In this document: one piece after another, positions 59,296 through 64,000 of the stretch
Layout of the letters: each line of letters begins with the position of its first letter
How positions within the stretch are numbered: the stretch's first letter is position 1
Assembly: GCA_024734555.1 (NCBI GenBank)
Contig: JANPWX010000480.1
Coordinates: forward strand, 2,325,193 to 2,389,192
Source of the DNA: Trochalopteron elliotii
Taxonomy: Eukaryota > Chordata > Aves > Passeriformes > Leiothrichidae
Direction: 5' to 3'
DNA length: 64,000 nucleotides
The notes under the pieces: generated by a model
What the model was told of the DNA's origin: nothing
What the model saw: the letters and a program-made list of their open reading frames with translations, nothing else
Database searches by the model: none
Translations under genes and position numbers: made by a program

Positions 59296-62200
59296 TGGCT
59301 GTCTTCAAAGTGAGCCCCTGGTTATGACCAGTGCTGTCACAAAATGTGATCCAAAGTACCTAAACTTATTTCTTCCACACTGAAGTTAAAATGAATAAGA
59401 AATCAAGTACACTGCCACAAAATGCTTCTCTCCAGCCTCAGAAGCCTGTTTACCATTGCTGTAGTAGCTGAGCTGTTGAATGAAATATTTACAACTATTC
59501 ATGCAATCAAACTCATTTTCCTTAGGAAATAACTGATTAGGTATCTCACATCTGTTCCTGACAAGGATTTAAGCCTCTGCTGATCCCTATCTAGAGCTGA
59601 CATGAATGTTAATGTTTTGGAAACCATCATCCTGGATGGGAGGGTGATGACAGCCTCTCTGGGTCTGCTGGTGGTTTATTGCAATGGGGAAGCTCTGCTG
59701 CACCTGCAGATGAAGGATGACACAACCAGCCCACAGTTTTCTCTAACCTTGTGACCCAGGCCTTGGGAAGCCTGGCAAGAGACAGGAGCTAGAGTAGATG
59801 CAGAATTATCTTGAGAATTATCTTCCTATCCCTGTCAGGAGATTTTAATATCTCCCAGCTGCTTGCTTCCTTTATGCAGAGCAGCAATCCTGCTCCACCA
59901 GGCTGCAGCATTGCATGTCATCCTTTCACCAAGGCTCCTCCATCGGGGCCCTTTGATGGAAGTTGCTGCAAGTGTTGCAAGGTTGTGAGAAAAGTCAGCT
60001 GCTAATAAAGCTGATTGACATTATACCCTCATAAAGCATGATGTTCGTGTCAGGAAAGAAAAAAAAGAATTCCAATTTTTTTTTCTCAAATAAAAACTGC
60101 TTTGTGGGTAAGGAGTCAATGCCAATGTACTATTAGAGAGAGAAATCTAATGTTTAGTTAATTTAATTCACCCAGCAATCCTCTTTTCCACAGGAAATTT
60201 ATCAAAAGAACTTACCAAAAAGAGTAGGGAAAAGAATATTTATCTCCTATTCCATAAGAATATTTATGCTCCTTATTTCTGCAACAGCAAGGGAGAAATC
60301 CCCATTCCTCTCAGGTCAACTGCAAAACTCAGCCACATTGGGCCAAAGATTCCAAATCACAAAAGAGTTGGTCTCTATTACTCCTTCTTGTAGGGGTGAT
60401 AACTAAGTTCTGACAAGAACAACTAGGTCAAAAGAAAACTTTCAGCAACGCTTATCAAGTTTCACCTCAAGGTCAAGGGACGAAAAAAAAAGTTAAATAA
60501 ATGAACTTTGGCCTGCAAACGACCTTGTAGAGATGTAATTCAAACAGAAATTAAGTCTGTGCAAGTGTCTGAAGAGTAATCACTGAAACAGCCAGAAATG
60601 CTGCACAAAAGTAGATTGCAAACACAATCCAAAGAAGATTAAACTGGCAATTCATCTCTCTTAGGACTTCTATACATCATAAATAGGCATTATGCCTTCT
60701 ATGTAAAGCAGCTCATTATCTGATTTATTCACCAATATCTCTTCTTATTCAAAGAATTCAAACCAGACTATATTGGAAAATCCCAGAAAAAATTCCTCAG
60801 CTCTGTAACTTTTGAAATAAGTTGATGATTTATAAAATTTCACTGTACAACTAAATTCATGTTTCTTAACATAATACACTATCTCCAAGGACAATTTTAA
60901 AGAAAGATGCTATCCCAGCTGGATCATTTATTAATATTCACATGCTTTCCTTCAAAAAAAATCAAAACAGAGAAGTTGTTCTTGTTGGCATTAGTATTTT
61001 TTTCATCCCTCAAGTGAAAACAGAAATTCTGCTCCAGTCACAACAGTGTACTACCAACAAACTCATCATACTAATCCTTCAGACTCCATCTGAACACTCC
61101 TTGCCCTTTTAACTATGAATATATCCAATATAAGGAATTCAGCTCCAGATTCAAAACATGTGCCCTGGATAAGACAAAGTTCTGACTCAGCCTCATTTCA
61201 GGTTTACAAATGGCTTAGTGGCAATTTTAGTCCATTTTTTTGCAATTATGCCTCTCCCATTTTAGGCAATGGATCTTTGCCCTTTCCAGACAATACACCA
61301 GGACTACTGCAGAATCATGTACACTTTCCTTCTAACAACCTTCTTCTGGGAGCCTCTCCTTCCACACTCTGAATTATTCCCAGAAAAACAGAATTTCAGA
61401 CAATATTTCCACGTCAAATAATTTTCAGCAAGGCTTCCTAACTTGTGCAACCTTCCCCAAATAATGGACTTCAGCTCCAGCCCCAGCGAGACACAGATAC
61501 CAGGAGGTCTTGCTGCTGAAAGGCCAAGCCCCATGAGATGTGAAGATGGCTTGGATAAAAAAGGGCTTTCTCAGAAGTCCATGCTGCAGCAGAATGAGCA
61601 AGAGGAATTATCTGCCCCAATTTGTCAGGACTGGCACTCAAGGGGCAGTGTAAGCTCCCTCCCTGTGCAATCACACAGCTCCACATCACTGCTGCCGTGT
61701 GGGAGGTGAACCCCAGAGCTCATGACGGAAAGAAAACGCAGCAACTCACTTTTCCTATGTTGACACATTGTCTCCACTAACGAGACAGCTCAGGCCTCTG
61801 CATAAGCAAAATTAAACAGAAAATGTAGGTGTTAAGATTAGCACCAAGAGTTTGTTTTATTAATACTTCCTGCTGTGCCCTTTCCATGAAAAGCCTGCCC
61901 CAAAAGGAAGCCATTACAATTATTAAAGAGAAAAGGCAAACTATTAATACTCATATTTAATAAATACATCAGTAGCAGAGTCAACCCAAGTCCCACCTTT
62001 CTGTCTCGTGACTCATTTAGCACACACACATTAATACATCACTTAATAAAAATTGATTGGAAGTAGTTTGATCAGAGTGAATGTTTTCAAGTTACTGTAA
62101 ATTCAGCCAGTGTACACTGCACTCAGAGACAGGACAAACAGGTTTATGGTCAAACTTCCTCAGCAAGGGGTGTAACCCTCCCCAGCTATTAGAGCCTCCC

Positions 62201-63898
62201 TAATTGCTGCCTTTGCTGTGACAAGCCAACAGTGGACCAAACACACAGCATCCTCCTCTATACATAAACACCTATTTGCAGTTTGTGCAGCAGAGCTTTG
62301 AACAGCCTAAACCCAAGCACTGACTCCCAGGGACATCCATTCTTCCCTCCAGCTGATACTTTAGGAGGGGCCCCCACAAAGATGCTGGTGGAAGTTCAAC
62401 CTTTGTCTTCATCAGGGCCAGGGGTTTATCTCATCCCCTTCAGCTAAAACCTCTGCATTGGCTTGAAAATCTTCCTATAATGCTGTCATGCCTATGCAAA
62501 ATACCAAAATACCTATAGGCAATGGGAGCTCTTATCATTGCTCACTAATTATCCAAAAATTGGCTTACTTACTATGTTGTTTATGATCAAAACTTTATTG
62601 TCCAGAAGCAATGCACTGCACTGTGCTGTGCATTAAACCAAGATCAAAGTAGGCTGAGCCCAGAAGAGAACCAACAAACCATATTAATATCTTTTAAGCA
62701 TGTGTGTATGCATGTGTTTGTGGGCTGAACAGATGAAGCAAGAGAGGAGATTAGCATTTTTATGGATATGATTCCTGCCATTGCTACATACTTGAAAATC
62801 TTGCCTCGGCTTGGGCAGTTTGTAAACAAGAATAAACACACCTACAAATATCTCTGCATTTATCTATTAGTCAATCAGTCAATCAATCTGCCTTTAAGTG
62901 ACACACAACAAAGCAGCTCACATTTACTTATAGGTGAGGGGGAACACCTCGATGACCCTTCCAGCTCAGAATATTCCATAATCATGGGGAGACAGAGCAG
63001 GTTTCTGCTGAGCTGTGATGCTGCTGCTGGATAAAGAGGGGTGAAGCCTCTGCCCAGAGCCAGGGCACAGAGAACAGTGCAGCTACCACACAGCAGCCAG
63101 CCAAAACCCAGGAACTTGGTGTAAAACTCTGAAAACACATTTCTCTTTCACACAACAGGCCCCTGCAGAGCAGCCCTGAAGAACTGAGGTCCCAGAAGCT
63201 GATGGAAGGTGATGTGCAGGGTGGAAGGTGATGTGCAGGGTGGCAGAGCCCTGCATGCCACGGGAGAGAGGTGCAGGGAAGACCAAATCCTTTGCTGTCC
63301 CTGCCTGCTTGGGATACCAGGTGACAGAGATCCAGCAGGAGGGTGGGAGAGTGGTCCCAGTCTGTCAGCTCTGGACAGATCAGGCAGCAAATGTGCTGCA
63401 GGCAGTTGTTAGCCAGGGTCACCTCTTTGATCGTACCCAGAACGTGCGTGTGGCCACAAACCGCCCAACGCTCACCCTCCACCACCTGCAGCAGGAACCC
63501 AATTCCAACTGCACAAGTGTGTGTATTTGTGTGTGTGTTCGTGTGCATCAGCCCCCCAGAGCCAGAGCTCCAGGGCCTTGCTGTGCTCCCTCCCTGCCTC
63601 CCAAAGAAAGATGTTTTGCAGTGTTCTCCGTGGCAATGTTTAGGCAGCCTCTCGGTTACCACAGCGTTACGCGCTAGAGGAATGTCGACAAATTAATCAA
63701 TTGTACAATTGTGTTTGCCTAAGAATACAAGTCAGTCAGGTGATTCAATGCATTTCAACAGCCCCATGGAGTTTGGTTAATACACTTCCCCTTCTGCCAT
63801 CTCAGTGTTACCCTCATTGGCACTGACGTTTTTCAATATTTCAATTTCCCTTTACAGGCAGATTGGCAGGTAGGCGATCTCTGCTGCAGGCTAAGTTG
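59296..63898 (-). other. 5' intron of the CLOCK/NPAS2-like gene, distal part
   Basis: Unique, AT-rich sequence to about 63,000 and somewhat GC-richer toward 63,700. It has a short duplication (GGAAGGTGATGTGCAGGGT twice, near 63,204-63,242) and a GT-rich patch near 63,515-63,545. I find no further exon with confidence; 5' untranslated exons may be hidden here or lie outside. Confidence 0.45.
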
Positions 63899-64000
63899 AG
63901 CCCTTCCCTTCCCTTCCCTTCCCTTCCCTTCCCTTCCCTTCCCTTCCCTTCCCTTCCCTTCCCTTCCCTTCCCTTCCCTTCCCTTCCCTTCCCTTCCCTC
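63899..64000. repeat. (CCCTT)n microsatellite, running off the window end
   Basis: About 20 pentamers with no interruption up to the final CCCTC. On the minus strand, the gene's sense strand, it reads (AAGGG)n. Confidence 0.97.

Overview
The window looks like nuclear DNA of a bird, probably a songbird. Large genes with short exons and GT-AG introns are interspersed with CR1 LINE fragments (the typical avian LINE, with 3' ends reading toward ATTCTATGATTCT), retroviral-type LTR copies, minisatellites and very little else. There is no bacterial, viral or organellar gene set.

Layout. (1) 1-10,250, plus strand: the last 14 coding exons of TBC1D8B, a Rab GTPase-activating protein. They cover the whole TBC catalytic domain and the C-terminus (721 codons plus stop); the GRAM-domain half lies before the window. 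(2) 10,250-17,200: intergenic. In its middle is an orphan 2-kb CpG island (14,460-16,530) built partly of 61-bp and 219-bp tandem repeats and bracketed by ~150-bp direct repeats. (3) 17,205-46,303, minus strand: a complete bHLH-PAS gene of the CLOCK/NPAS2 family. I assembled 20 coding exons with consistent splice sites and phases (2,478 nt, 825 codons plus stop). (4) 46,304-64,000: more of the same gene's 5' side (probably a first intron), holding CR1 and MIR-like repeats and ending in a (CCCTT)n tract. The first exon and promoter are outside the window.

The two genes are tail to tail. In mammals NPAS2 lies tail to tail with TBC1D8, but the TBC gene here matches TBC1D8B, which is X-linked in human with no CLOCK-family gene beside it that I know of. 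The bHLH-PAS protein mixes CLOCK-like and NPAS2-like residues roughly evenly. My main inference is that this is a third CLOCK/NPAS2 ohnolog, kept in birds next to TBC1D8B and lost in mammals.

The second striking object is a 27-unit minisatellite (38,078-38,640). It starts exactly at the 5' splice site of a PAS-region exon and repeats that splice site in almost every unit; the exon-proximal units are in frame with the exon. Neighbouring introns also carry an inverted-repeat pair around the PAS-B exons and a same-orientation LTR pair around a single exon.

All identifications come from reading the sequence and from remembered family sequences; no database search was run.
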